38,282 nt of DNA, taken from Zoogloea sp. (GTDB lineage Bacteria > Pseudomonadota > Gammaproteobacteria > Burkholderiales > Rhodocyclaceae). The notes under the pieces were generated by a model. It did no database searches. It was not told the origin of the DNA and was given only the letters and a program-made list of their open reading frames with translations. The stretch spans positions 1 through 38,282 of the forward strand of contig JAKLLO010000026.1 in the NCBI GenBank assembly GCA_023150095.1, given 5' to 3'. How positions within the stretch are numbered: the first letter of the stretch is position 1; every line of letters starts with the position of its first letter. Shown in pieces: positions 16,461-24,062 of the stretch. Made by a program: the position numbers and the translations under genes.

Positions 16461-16535
16461 GGGTTATCCACAGAAACGGCCCGAGCATAGTTAACAGTAT
16501 CTTTTATATAAATAGAAAACTAATAAAACCCTGTT
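16461..16535 (+). repeat. Duplicated module, copy B
   Basis: TTATCCACAGAAAC, then an AT-rich tract with ATATAAATA and AAAACTAA, ending in AACCCTGTT. About 80 percent identical to copy A over the final 33 bp, with conserved spacing. It lies in the gene-free interval 16289-16674. Confidence 0.6.
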
Positions 16536-16587
16536 CTGCAGCCAGTTCGGCAAATTTCAGCCCAAAATGGGCGTCTGCAGCTTTTTT
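16536..16587 (+). terminator. Terminator-like hairpin after copy B
   Basis: CTGCAG (16536-16541) can pair with CTGCAG (16575-16580), enclosing an inner stem GCCCA-AAA-TGGGC (16560-16572), followed by CTTTTTT (16581-16587). If transcription starts in the AT-rich tract just upstream, a short RNA of about 70-80 nt would result; otherwise it ends transcripts from the small gene upstream. The rest of the interval 16289-16674 holds no gene I can support. Confidence 0.5.
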
Positions 16588-16674
16588 GATGTGAGGCGTT
16601 AAATTCAGCCCCGATCAGGCTGACGGCAGCGCACCGGAACCGATACACTGCGCAGCTCACTTCCGGAGCGAGCC

Positions 16675-17148
16675 TTGCGTTTCGAACACCTCATCGAGAT
16701 CAACGACCCTCTCAATCCGCTCATCGAACCCCTCAGCCGCGAGCAGGTGTGGAACGGCCTGATGTACCGGGTCGATGAACCCACGGTCTTCCTGCCCGGG
16801 CTCGACCGTTGCGTGATCCTGTCCCGCAGCACCGACCGGGTCGAGCGGGAGCTGCATTTCGGTCAGGCACGCATCCGCGACACCGTGACCTTCGCGTTGC
16901 ACGAATGGGTGTGTTTCGAATCGGCAGCCAACACCGAACATGCCGGCGGCAGGCTGACGATCAGCCTCGGGCAGCCCGAACCTGATCGGCTGTTCCTGCG
17001 CTTCGCCTACGAGACCACGTTGCCCGAAGGCGTTTCACAGGGCGAGTTCCTGCAGGTGTCCGAGTTCGTCAAGTCCGCTTACCGGGAGTCGGACGTGGAC
17101 ACCGTGCGCATCATCCGGATGATTGCCGCCAACGGCCGGCCCCAGTAG
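16675..17148 (+). CDS. DUF1857 (SRPBCC fold) family protein
   Basis: A 157-residue protein of the DUF1857/AtaL-like group in the SRPBCC (Bet v1-like) superfamily, whose members have a deep hydrophobic pocket; the ligand is unknown. The conserved start RFEHLIEINDPLNPLIEPLSREQVW is decisive. The initiation codon is TTG at 16675 with GGAG 7 nt upstream; no ATG fits the conserved N-terminus. It is followed by an aminotransferase after 38 nt and may share its transcript. Confidence 0.88.
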   Translation: MRFEHLIEINDPLNPLIEPLSREQVWNGLMYRVDEPTVFLPGLDRCVILSRSTDRVERELHFGQARIRDTVTFALHEWVCFESAANTEHAGGRLTISLGQPEPDRLFLRFAYETTLPEGVSQGEFLQVSEFVKSAYRESDVDTVRIIRMIAANGRPQ

Positions 17149-17186
17149 GCGTCCGCCAGATCAAGACAAGAACAGCAGGAGATCCC

Positions 17187-18320
17187 ATGACTATCGAACG
17201 TCCCGCGATTCAATCCTTCCAGCCGCCGGTGCGCATCCTGATGGGTCCGGGGCCCTCGGACGTGCCGCCGCGGGTGCTTTCCGCCCTCGCCCGTCCCACC
17301 GTCGGCCACCTCGATCCGAGCTTCGTCGGGATGATGGACGAGGTGAAGACGCTGCTGCGCTACGCCTTCCAGACCCGCAACGAGCTGACTTTCCCGGTTT
17401 CCGGGCCGGGCTCGCTGGGCATGGAGACCTGTTTCGTCAACCTGGTGACCCCGGGTGACAAGGTCATCGTGTGCGTGAACGGCGTGTTTGGCGGCCGGAT
17501 GGTGGAAAACGTGCGTCGTCTGGGTGGCACGCCGGTGATCGTCGAGGACGCCTGGGGCGCGCCGGTCGACCCGGCCAAGGTCGAGGAGGCCTTCAAGGCC
17601 AATCCGGACGCCCGGCTGTTTGCCTTCGTGCACGCCGAGACGTCCACCGGCGCCCTGTCGGACGCGGCAACCCTGGCGGCCATCGCCCGTCGTAACGACG
17701 CGCTGACGATCATGGACTGCGTCACGTCCCTGGGCGGCGTGCCGGTGCTGCTGGACGAGTGGGGCATCGACGCGGCCTATTCGGGCAGCCAGAAGTGCCT
17801 GTCGTGCACCCCGGGCCTGTCGCCGGTGAGTTTCTCCGAAGCCGCGGTGGCGCGAATCCGCGCCCGCACGACGCCCTGCCCGAGCTGGTTCCAGGATCTG
17901 GGCTTGGTGCTGGGCTACTGGAGCGGCGCCAAGCGCACCTACCACCACACCGCGCCGGTCAATCCGCTGTACGGCCTGCACGAATCCCTGGTGATCCTCG
18001 CCGAGGAAGGCCTTGAGGCCGCCTGGCAGCGCCATCGCGACAATCACCTGCGCCTGGCGGCGGGTCTGCAGAAGCTGGGGCTGGATTTCGTGGTGCGGGA
18101 AGACGCTCGTCTGCCGCAGCTCAACACGGTGTGGGTGCCGCAGGGTGTGGATGAGGCCGCCGGACGGGCGCGTCTGTTGAACGAATTCGGGCTGGAGATC
18201 GGTGCCGGCCTGGGCGCGCTGGCTGGCAAGGTGTGGCGGATCGGCCTGATGGGCCACTCCAGCCGCGCCTCCAACATCGCCCTGTGCCTGGCGGCGCTGG
18301 AGGTGGTGATCCGCGGCTGA
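17187..18320 (+). CDS. Class V aminotransferase (serine/alanine-glyoxylate type)
   Basis: A 377-residue pyridoxal phosphate enzyme of the class V family. The start [17 protein letters not shown] is typical of alanine-glyoxylate and serine-glyoxylate aminotransferases. The PLP lysine is Lys203 in [13 protein letters not shown], and [12 protein letters not shown] and [12 protein letters not shown] further support this group. Such enzymes make glycine from glyoxylate using serine or alanine as donor. The exact substrate cannot be read from the motifs. The ribosome-binding site AGCAGGAGA precedes the ATG, and a strong terminator follows. Confidence 0.9.
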   Translation: MTIERPAIQSFQPPVRILMGPGPSDVPPRVLSALARPTVGHLDPSFVGMMDEVKTLLRYAFQTRNELTFPVSGPGSLGMETCFVNLVTPGDKVIVCVNGVFGGRMVENVRRLGGTPVIVEDAWGAPVDPAKVEEAFKANPDARLFAFVHAETSTGALSDAATLAAIARRNDALTIMDCVTSLGGVPVLLDEWGIDAAYSGSQKCLSCTPGLSPVSFSEAAVARIRARTTPCPSWFQDLGLVLGYWSGAKRTYHHTAPVNPLYGLHESLVILAEEGLEAAWQRHRDNHLRLAAGLQKLGLDFVVREDARLPQLNTVWVPQGVDEAAGRARLLNEFGLEIGAGLGALAGKVWRIGLMGHSSRASNIALCLAALEVVIRG

Positions 18321-18342
18321 TCCCGGCCTCGGGATGTGCCAG

Positions 18343-18383
18343 CGAGGCAGCCGACCCTAGCGGGTGGCTGCCTCGATTTTTTT
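18343..18383 (+). terminator. Rho-independent terminator after the aminotransferase
   Basis: CGAGGCAGCC (18343-18352) and GGCTGCCTCG (18366-18375) form a perfect 10-bp stem with an inner CCC/GGG extension, followed by A and seven Ts. It lies 22 nt after the stop codon. Confidence 0.95.
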
Positions 18384-18457
18384 GGCGCTGCTCGGCCTGT
18401 TGCTGCGCGGTGGCGGTGGCGCCATGCCGGCGGCCACCGCCATCGGAGCGGGAGGCT

Positions 18458-18742
18458 TTACTTCTTCGCGCCTTCGCCGCCGGCCACGCTCAGTTCGCCC
18501 TTCAGCTTGGTGATGCTCTTTTCACCAAAGCCCTTCACGTTCTTCAGGTCGTCCAGGCTCTTGAACGGGCCGTTCTTGCTGCGGTAATCGACGATGGCCT
18601 GGGCCTTGGATGGGCCGATACCCTTCACGCCGTCGAGTTCGGCGGGTGTGGCGGTGTTGATGTTGACTGCCGCGAAGGCGAGGTTGATGCCGGCAAGGCC
18701 GAGACCGATGGCACAGACAAGGCGGGACAGGATGTTTTTCAT
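18458..18742 (-). CDS. comEA: ComEA-like helix-hairpin-helix protein
   Basis: A 94-residue exported protein. A signal peptide (about residues 1-24, ending AFA) precedes one double helix-hairpin-helix domain with the family start VNINTATPAELDGVKGIGPSKAQAIVDYR and a second GFGEKSITKL hairpin. ComEA-type proteins bind double-stranded DNA in the periplasm during natural transformation; short versions like this are common in betaproteobacteria. No other competence gene is adjacent. The ribosome-binding site GGAGAG lies upstream of the ATG. Confidence 0.88.
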   Translation of the reverse strand: MKNILSRLVCAIGLGLAGINLAFAAVNINTATPAELDGVKGIGPSKAQAIVDYRSKNGPFKSLDDLKNVKGFGEKSITKLKGELSVAGGEGAKK

Positions 18743-18776
18743 GATGCTCTCCGGTTGAATGACGTCCGTATTTTAC

Positions 18777-18790
18777 TGTAAGTAATTACA
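18777..18790. promoter_or_regulatory. Palindrome in the comEA promoter region
   Basis: TGTAA-GTAA-TTACA, a perfect 5-bp inverted repeat, next to TAAAAT on the minus strand, which is a possible -10 for comEA; a weak TTGCAT lies 19 bp further upstream. A regulator binding here would cover the spacer. The rest of the 18743-18921 gap shows nothing else clear. Confidence 0.3.
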
Positions 18791-18921
18791 CTTGATGCAA
18801 GCGGTATTTTTGCGGCGGCTGTGATTGCTGTTCAGGTGGTGGGGCAACATTTGGAGACTGTTTTTCCACAACCGATTGGCGGCTCGCGCGTTGAAGGGAG
18901 ACATCGTCAATGGAGCACCTC

Positions 18922-19122
18922 ATGAAACGCCTGATCGCCACCGTTCTGCTCGCTGCTTCCCTGGGTGGCTGCATCGTTGCGCCGCCAGCGCCGGGCTACT
19001 ACGGTCATCGCCATCCGCGCTACGTGGAACCGCCGGTGATGGTGGTGCCGCCTTACCGTGGCTATGGCCCGCGTCCGGGCTGGAGTCGTGACCGGGGCGG
19101 CGACTACGGCCGGCGCTGGTAA
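18922..19122 (+). CDS. Small Pro/Tyr/Gly-rich lipoprotein
   Basis: A 66-residue protein with a lipoprotein signal ending in LGGC (Cys17) and a short tail rich in Pro, Tyr, Arg and Gly (for example PPYRGYGPRPGW), a composition seen in many small betaproteobacterial envelope lipoproteins of unknown role. The ATG at 18922 was chosen because GGAG lies six bases upstream; an ATG at 18910 would place that site inside the gene. Confidence 0.7.
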   Translation: MKRLIATVLLAASLGGCIVAPPAPGYYGHRHPRYVEPPVMVVPPYRGYGPRPGWSRDRGGDYGRRW

Positions 19123-19209
19123 GCCGCTGGCGTAAAGCTGGGCAAATTTCCGCCGGCGGAGGAGGGATCGGGGTTATCTTTCGTCCTGAATCCCGATCGT
19201 CCCCCGCCG

Positions 19210-21018
19210 ATGCCTGCCACCGTTCAGACTGCCCGAGAACACCGCCTGACCCTCGTCGAAGTGCTCGACATGCTGGTGGGCGACGGGCTTGTCGCGCAGA
19301 TGGACGCGGAGGCGCTGCTGGCGTCCCAGGCCCGCAAGCCGGAAGACATCCACCCGCTGCTGCTGGTGGGCCGCCAGAAATGGCCGTCGAAGCTGCCGCC
19401 CCATCGCCCGCTGGGCGCGGAGGATCTGACCGAATGGTTGGCGGGGCGGGTCAAGCTCGACTACTACCGGATCGATCCGCTCAAGATCGACTTCGCCGCG
19501 GTGACCGCGGTGATGTCGTCGGCCTACGCGACGCGCTTTGGCGTGCTGCCGGTGCAGGTGGGTCTGCGCGAGGTGGTGGTGGCGACGACCCAGCCCTTCC
19601 TGCGGGAATGGGAGCGGGAAGTTGCTGGCATCCTGAAGAAGGAGATCCGCCGCGTGGTGGCCAACCCGGCCGACGTGGCGCGTTACCTCGTCGAGTTCTA
19701 CAACCTGGCCCGCTCGGTGAAGAACGCCGTGCAGAGCAGCGGCGGCCACGGGGGCGGCAGCAGCCTGTCGAGCTTCGAGCAGCTGGTCGAGATCGGCCAG
19801 GCGAACAACCGCCAGTACGACGCCAACGACCGCCACATCATCAACATCGTCGACTGGCTGTGGCAGTACGCCTTCGAGCAGCGCGCCAGCGACATCCACA
19901 TCGAGCCGCGCCGCGACATGGGCGTGGTGCGCTTCCGCATCGACGGGGTGCTGCATCAGGTCTATCAGATGCCGATGCCGGTGCTGGTGGCGATGACCAG
20001 CCGGATCAAGATCCTCGGCCGGATGGACGTGGTGGAAAAACGCCGGCCCCAGGACGGACGGGTGAAGACCCGCGTGGCCAGCGGCAAGGAGGTCGAGTTG
20101 CGCCTCGCCACGCTGCCCACCGCGTTTGGCGAGAAGCTGGTGATGCGCATCTTCGACCCCGAGGTGCTGGTGCGCAACATGGTCGAGCTGGGCTTCTCGG
20201 AGCAGGACGAGGCGCGCTGGAAGTCGATCTCCGGCCGGCCGAACGGGATCATCCTGGTCACCGGCCCGACCGGTTCGGGCAAGACGACCACGCTGTATTC
20301 GACGCTCAAGCAGCTCGCCACGCCGGAGGTGAATGTCTGCACCATCGAAGACCCGATCGAGATGGTGGAGCCGGCGTTCAACCAGATGCAGGTGCATCAG
20401 GCCATCGACCTGGGTTTTGCCGAAGGCGTGCGGGCGTTGATGCGGCAGGACCCGGACATCATCATGGTGGGCGAGATCCGCGATCTGGAGACCGCCGAGA
20501 TGGCGATTCAGGCGGCGCTCACCGGGCATCTGGTGCTCTCGACGCTGCACACCAACGACGCCCCGTCGGCGATCACCCGGATGCTCGACCTGGGCGCGCC
20601 GGCCTACCTGCTCAACGCCACTCTGCTGGGCATCATGGCCCAGCGGCTGGTGCGGGTGCTGTGCCCCCATTGCAAGGCGGCCCACCCGCCGACGCCCGAG
20701 GAAGAGGCGATCTGGGATCACCTGGTGGCGCCCTGGAAGGTCGCCCGGCCGCCGCGCATCCACCGGGCGGTGGGCTGCATGGAATGCCGGATGACCGGCT
20801 TCATGGGCCGCATCGGGCTGTACGAGATCCTGCTGATGTCGCCGGAGATCCGCAAGGTGGTGTCGGCCGATCTGGATCTGGCGCGGGTGCGCGAGCTGGC
20901 GATCCGCGAAGGCATGCGGCCGCTGCGCCTGTCGGGGGCGGCCAAGGTGGCGGCGGGCATCACGACCCTTGAGGAAGTGGTGAAGGTTGCCCCGCCCGCC
21001 GACGACGAAGGGCACTGA
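19210..21018 (+). CDS. GspE/PilB-family secretion ATPase
   Basis: A 602-residue hexameric ATPase of the type II secretion / type IV pilus superfamily. The N-terminal MshEN-type region (about 1-190) precedes the catalytic core with Walker A GPTGSGKT (Lys358), the Asp box TIEDPIE, Walker B RQDPDIIMVGEIRD and the His box LSTLHTNDA. A zinc-binding tetracysteine CPHC...CMEC follows near residue 490-520, as in GspE and PilB. No pilin, GspD, GspF or PilC gene is nearby, so it is an orphan and its machinery is not identifiable here. Confidence 0.88.
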   Translation: MPATVQTAREHRLTLVEVLDMLVGDGLVAQMDAEALLASQARKPEDIHPLLLVGRQKWPSKLPPHRPLGAEDLTEWLAGRVKLDYYRIDPLKIDFAAVTAVMSSAYATRFGVLPVQVGLREVVVATTQPFLREWEREVAGILKKEIRRVVANPADVARYLVEFYNLARSVKNAVQSSGGHGGGSSLSSFEQLVEIGQANNRQYDANDRHIINIVDWLWQYAFEQRASDIHIEPRRDMGVVRFRIDGVLHQVYQMPMPVLVAMTSRIKILGRMDVVEKRRPQDGRVKTRVASGKEVELRLATLPTAFGEKLVMRIFDPEVLVRNMVELGFSEQDEARWKSISGRPNGIILVTGPTGSGKTTTLYSTLKQLATPEVNVCTIEDPIEMVEPAFNQMQVHQAIDLGFAEGVRALMRQDPDIIMVGEIRDLETAEMAIQAALTGHLVLSTLHTNDAPSAITRMLDLGAPAYLLNATLLGIMAQRLVRVLCPHCKAAHPPTPEEEAIWDHLVAPWKVARPPRIHRAVGCMECRMTGFMGRIGLYEILLMSPEIRKVVSADLDLARVRELAIREGMRPLRLSGAAKVAAGITTLEEVVKVAPPADDEGH

Positions 21019-21098
21019 GGCCCGTAGGCAAACCGCAACTGACGCAGCGCAGCAAGATCGGTTAGGCTGCGCGGTTTCGATCTGCGCCCGCCCCTCCG

Positions 21099-22046
21099 AT
21101 GTCCGGTTTTCTCCACCAGCTCAACCTGGCCGCGCCGTTTTTTGCGCTGGTCTTCATCGGCTACGGGCTGATGCGTTTTTCCGGCTGGCCGAAAGCGATG
21201 TCCGAGAACCTCTCGCGCTTCGTGTTCACGGTGGCGATGCCGGCGATGCTGTTCCACATGATGAGCGACCTGTCGCGCCTGCCGCCGGTGGATGCGCGCC
21301 TGCTGATCGCCTTCTTCGGCAGCTGCGTGATCGTCTTCGCCATCGGGCGGATCGTCAGCTGGAAGCTCTTCGGTCTGGACGGCCAGGCCCAGTCGATCTT
21401 CGCGATGGGCGGGATTTTCTCCAACAACGTGTTCCTGGGGATTCCGCTCGCCAAGGTGGCGCTGGGCGACGCGGCGATGCCGTCGGTGGCGCTGGTGCTG
21501 GTGTTCAACTCGCTGATCCTGTGGACGTTGGTGACGATCAACATCGAGTGGGCGCGCCACGGTAGCTTCTCGGTGAAGGGTTTCGCCAAGACGGTGCGCG
21601 GCGTGCTCACCAACCCCATCGTGGCGAGCATCCTGTCGGGCAGCCTGTTCGGCGTGTCGGGGCTGGCGGTGCCGGACCTGATAGACCGCCCGCTGACGAT
21701 GATCGGCCAGGCCGCCGCGCCGATGGCGATGATCGTGCTGGGGATGGGGCTGGCCGAATACGGCGTGCGTGAAGGGTGGCGGATCAGCACCGGGATCACC
21801 GTGCTCAAGCTGGTGGTTCAGCCGGCCATCGTCTGGCTGCTGGCCCGGGCGCTCGGCCTGCCAACCATGGAGACCCAGGTGGTGGTGATGCTGGCGTCCC
21901 TGGCGGTGGGCGCCAACGTGTATCTGATGGCCCGCCAGTTCAAGCTGATCGAAGGCCCGGTGGCTGGCAGCCTGATCCTGTCCACCGCCCTGTCGTCGGT
22001 GACCACACCCCTGGCGCTGGCCCTGATGGGCGCGACGCCACCCTGA
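21099..22046 (+). CDS. AEC family (auxin efflux carrier-like) transporter
   Basis: A 315-residue inner-membrane protein with ten predicted helices in two inverted halves, typical of the AEC family. Features include the early PFFALVFIGYGL, FSNNVFLGIPL in the first crossover (Asn-Asn-Gly-type helix break) and VGANVYLMARQF in the second half. Bacterial members export small organic acids or other solutes; the substrate here is unknown. It lies 80 nt after the secretion ATPase gene. Confidence 0.88.
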   Translation: MSGFLHQLNLAAPFFALVFIGYGLMRFSGWPKAMSENLSRFVFTVAMPAMLFHMMSDLSRLPPVDARLLIAFFGSCVIVFAIGRIVSWKLFGLDGQAQSIFAMGGIFSNNVFLGIPLAKVALGDAAMPSVALVLVFNSLILWTLVTINIEWARHGSFSVKGFAKTVRGVLTNPIVASILSGSLFGVSGLAVPDLIDRPLTMIGQAAAPMAMIVLGMGLAEYGVREGWRISTGITVLKLVVQPAIVWLLARALGLPTMETQVVVMLASLAVGANVYLMARQFKLIEGPVAGSLILSTALSSVTTPLALALMGATPP

Positions 22047-22115
22047 TGCGGCCCGCCGCCGCGAACTCTGCCGGCTGCCGGCGGTCTTTCCGCTTTGCCT
22101 TTCCGTGAGTCGCCG

Positions 22116-23021
22116 ATGCCCTCGTCTTCCCCGTTGAGCCGTTTCCTGCCGGCGATCGCGCTGATCGTGCTGTCCTGTACCTGGGGCTACACCTGGGTGC
22201 TGATCAAGCAGGCGCTCACCTACGCGTCGCCCTTTGCGGTGGCGGCCCAGCGCTGTGTGGGCGGCACCCTGGCGCTGATCCTCGCGGTGCGCCTGTCGGG
22301 CAAGTCGATGCGGCTGGCGGCGCCGGGGGCGACGGTGCTGATCGGGCTGGTGCAGGTGGCCGGCTTCACGCTGCTGCAGACATCGGCGCTGGTGGAAGGC
22401 GGCCCGGGCAAGACCGCGGTGCTGATCTTCACGATGCCGATCTGGACACTGCTGCTCGGTTGGCCGCTGCTCGGCGAACGGGTGCGCGGCAAGCAGTGGC
22501 TGGCGGCCGCCAGCACCCTGGGCGGGCTGATGCTGATCATCGAGCCCTGGAACATGCACACCAGCCTGCTCAGCAAGGCGCTGGGGCTCGGCGCGGCCCT
22601 GTGCTGGGCCGTGGGTACCATCCTCATCAAGCGGCTGCGTCAGGCCCGTCCTGTGGATCTGCTGGTGCTCACCATGTGGCAGATGATCTTCGGCTCGATC
22701 CCGCTGGCGATCATCGCCGCGGTGCTGCCCGGCCAGCCGACCAACTGGACGATGGACTACGTGCTGATCCTCACCTTCCTGTCGGTGGCGAGCGTGGCGC
22801 TGTGCTGGTGGCTGTGGGTGTGGATCCTCGACCGGGTGCCGGCGTGGGAGGCCAGCCTGTCGGTGCTGGGTACGCCGGTGGTGGCGATCCTGTCGTCGCG
22901 CCTCACGCTGGGCGAGGCCTTCAAGGCCAGCGAGGTGGCCGGCATCGTGCTGATCGGCAGCGGGCTGGCGCTGCTGTCGCTGTTCGGCTGGCTGGCGAGC
23001 CGGCAGGCGGCCAAGGCTTGA
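22116..23021 (+). CDS. DMT/EamA family transporter
   Basis: A 301-residue inner-membrane protein with ten predicted helices and two EamA repeats (about residues 10-140 and 155-290). Motifs such as CTWGYTWVLIKQAL, LLGWPLLGERV and LSSRLTLGEAFKASEVAGIVLI are typical of drug/metabolite exporters of the RhaT/YdcZ-like class. The substrate is unknown. The ATG at 22116 is preferred over an in-frame TTG at 22095. It ends exactly where the convergent DsrE gene ends. Confidence 0.88.
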   Translation: MPSSSPLSRFLPAIALIVLSCTWGYTWVLIKQALTYASPFAVAAQRCVGGTLALILAVRLSGKSMRLAAPGATVLIGLVQVAGFTLLQTSALVEGGPGKTAVLIFTMPIWTLLLGWPLLGERVRGKQWLAAASTLGGLMLIIEPWNMHTSLLSKALGLGAALCWAVGTILIKRLRQARPVDLLVLTMWQMIFGSIPLAIIAAVLPGQPTNWTMDYVLILTFLSVASVALCWWLWVWILDRVPAWEASLSVLGTPVVAILSSRLTLGEAFKASEVAGIVLIGSGLALLSLFGWLASRQAAKA

Positions 23022-23423
23022 TCAGAAGCTGAGGGTGCGCCAGGCCGGATCGAGCGTCCGGCCGATGAAGGTCGCGGCGCCGGCCTGGGCGGTGAGCTGC
23101 GGGATCAGCTCGGCCGCCGGCACGCCGTGGCTGGCCAGCGCCGTGGGGCAGGCGAACAGCTTGACCCCGAAGGCCAGCGCCTCGCGGCGAAAGTCCGCCA
23201 CCGTCTTGCCATCCGGGTTCCCGCTGCCGCTGGCGGCGCGGATGCCCTCGGCCACGCCGATCCGCAGCAGTTCCACCGAGCGGGCGGTGAAGTACATCTC
23301 CACCTCCACATCCATCGCTGCCGCCGCAGCAGCGAAGTAGAACGGCGTTGCGCACAGCTCGGGCCGGGATGGATCGGCCGCCCACACCAGGATTGCCAGC
23401 TTGTCGGCGACCTCAGAAGTCAC
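23022..23423 (-). CDS. DsrE-like sulfurtransferase-fold protein
   Basis: A 133-residue protein of the DsrE/DsrF-like family, recognised from the start KLAILVWAADPSRPELCATPFYFAAAAAAMDVEVEMYFTARSVELL-type pattern and the later AFGVKLFACPTAL. Cys23 and a cysteine near residue 92 are candidate acceptors of persulfide sulfur. Family members relay sulfur between proteins. The start overlaps the GcvH-like stop by 11 nt. Position at the end of a selenium operon makes a role in sulfur or selenium trafficking attractive but unproven. Confidence 0.75.
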   Translation of the reverse strand: MTSEVADKLAILVWAADPSRPELCATPFYFAAAAAAMDVEVEMYFTARSVELLRIGVAEGIRAASGSGNPDGKTVADFRREALAFGVKLFACPTALASHGVPAAELIPQLTAQAGAATFIGRTLDPAWRTLSF

Positions 23424-23889
23424 GGTTGTCCTCGTGGAACAGCGGGGCGCTGAAGTCGGCCAGATCGCGGAAGGCGTAGCGGTCCATGAGGCGTTCGATC
23501 TGCGGGCGGGCGTCGGGCCAGGCCAGCAGCAGGCCGTCGGCCAGCGGCTCGACGGCTTCGAGCTCCACCAGCCAGGCCTCGAAGGGGGTGCGGTTCATGG
23601 CGCGGGCGGACGGATCGAGCGCGGCGTTGGCGTCGATCAGCCGGGCGGTGAAGGGCGTCTTGACCGGGAAGACCGTCTTGCCGGCCTCCAGCAGCCCGAA
23701 ACCGCGCCCGGCATCCAGCGTGACGCCCATGGGTTTGGGCGTGAACAGCAGGATCTCGCCCGACAGCGCGATGCCGAACTGGGTGACGCCGACCCGGTAG
23801 CGGGTGCTATCCAGCGGGGAAAACCACAGGTGGCTGTCCGGGTGGTAGAGCAGGTCGTCGGGAAAGTCGCAGCCGCGCAGCTGGGCCAT
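23413..23889 (-). CDS. GcvH-like lipoyl-domain protein
   Basis: A 158-residue protein resembling the H protein of the glycine cleavage system: HPDSHLWFSPLDSTRYRVGVTQFGIALSGEILLFTP at the front, then GFGLLEAGKTVFPVKTPFTARLIDANAAL, where the Lys of EAGK sits at the lipoylation position, and a C-terminal helix (WLVELEAVEPLADG). No gcvT or gcvP is near. Related H-like proteins carry lipoate in sulfur metabolism, and the overlapping DsrE gene fits that theme. The ATG at 23887-23889 lies 22 nt after the tRNA-Sec gene. Confidence 0.75.
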   Translation of the reverse strand: MAQLRGCDFPDDLLYHPDSHLWFSPLDSTRYRVGVTQFGIALSGEILLFTPKPMGVTLDAGRGFGLLEAGKTVFPVKTPFTARLIDANAALDPSARAMNRTPFEAWLVELEAVEPLADGLLLAWPDARPQIERLMDRYAFRDLADFSAPLFHEDNRDF

Positions 23890-23911
23890 GGAGGGCTCCG
23901 GGCAGGAAATC

Positions 23912-24008
23912 TGGCGGAAGAGAATGGGAGTCGAACCCACCAGGAACCGCTTGACGGCCCCTCCTGGTTTTGAAGACCAGTCGCCCCACCGGGGGACGCA
24001 TCCCTTCC
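23912..24008 (-). tRNA. selC: tRNA-Sec (anticodon TCA)
   Basis: Selenocysteine tRNA of 97 nt, with the CCA end encoded (TGG on the plus strand at 23912-23914). The acceptor stem has the diagnostic 8 bp, GGAAGGGA pairing with TCTCTTCC, with one G-U pair. The anticodon TCA is at 23973-23971 in CTTCAAA, flanked by a CTGGT/ACCAG stem, and the long variable arm GGAGGGGCCGTCAAGCGGTTCC is visible, followed by the TTCGA T-loop. It lies 54 nt after selB on the same strand, in a complete Sec locus. Confidence 0.96.
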
Positions 24009-24062
24009 GTTTTGGAAAAATTGCTTGGACGAATTTTAGCGCATATTTTAGGCTAAATGGCG

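Larger units (their letters stand above)
15664..16472 (+). other. Cluster of DnaA-box matches around a small gene
   Basis: Three perfect matches to TTWTNCACA on the plus strand occur at 15664-15672 (TTATCCACA), 15885-15893 (TTTTCCACA) and 16464-16472 (TTATCCACA). Near matches with the core TGTGCACA occur at 15759-15767 and 16305-16313, and another partial one near 16428. AT-rich tracts lie beside the second and third boxes. This is more than expected in GC-rich DNA, and it resembles an origin-like or DnaA-controlled region. No dnaA, dnaN, parA or gidA gene is near, so I do not call it oriC. Confidence 0.4.

Noticed and set aside
15664..16472. Calling this interval the chromosomal origin outright.
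   Set aside because: No dnaA, dnaN, gyrB, parAB or gidA nearby, GC skew cannot be computed here, and one of the boxes may lie inside earP. Kept as a lead only.
18379..18457. GC-rich hairpin (GGCGGTGGC / GCCACCGCC) as the comEA terminator.
   Set aside because: The stem is real but has no T tract on the minus strand.
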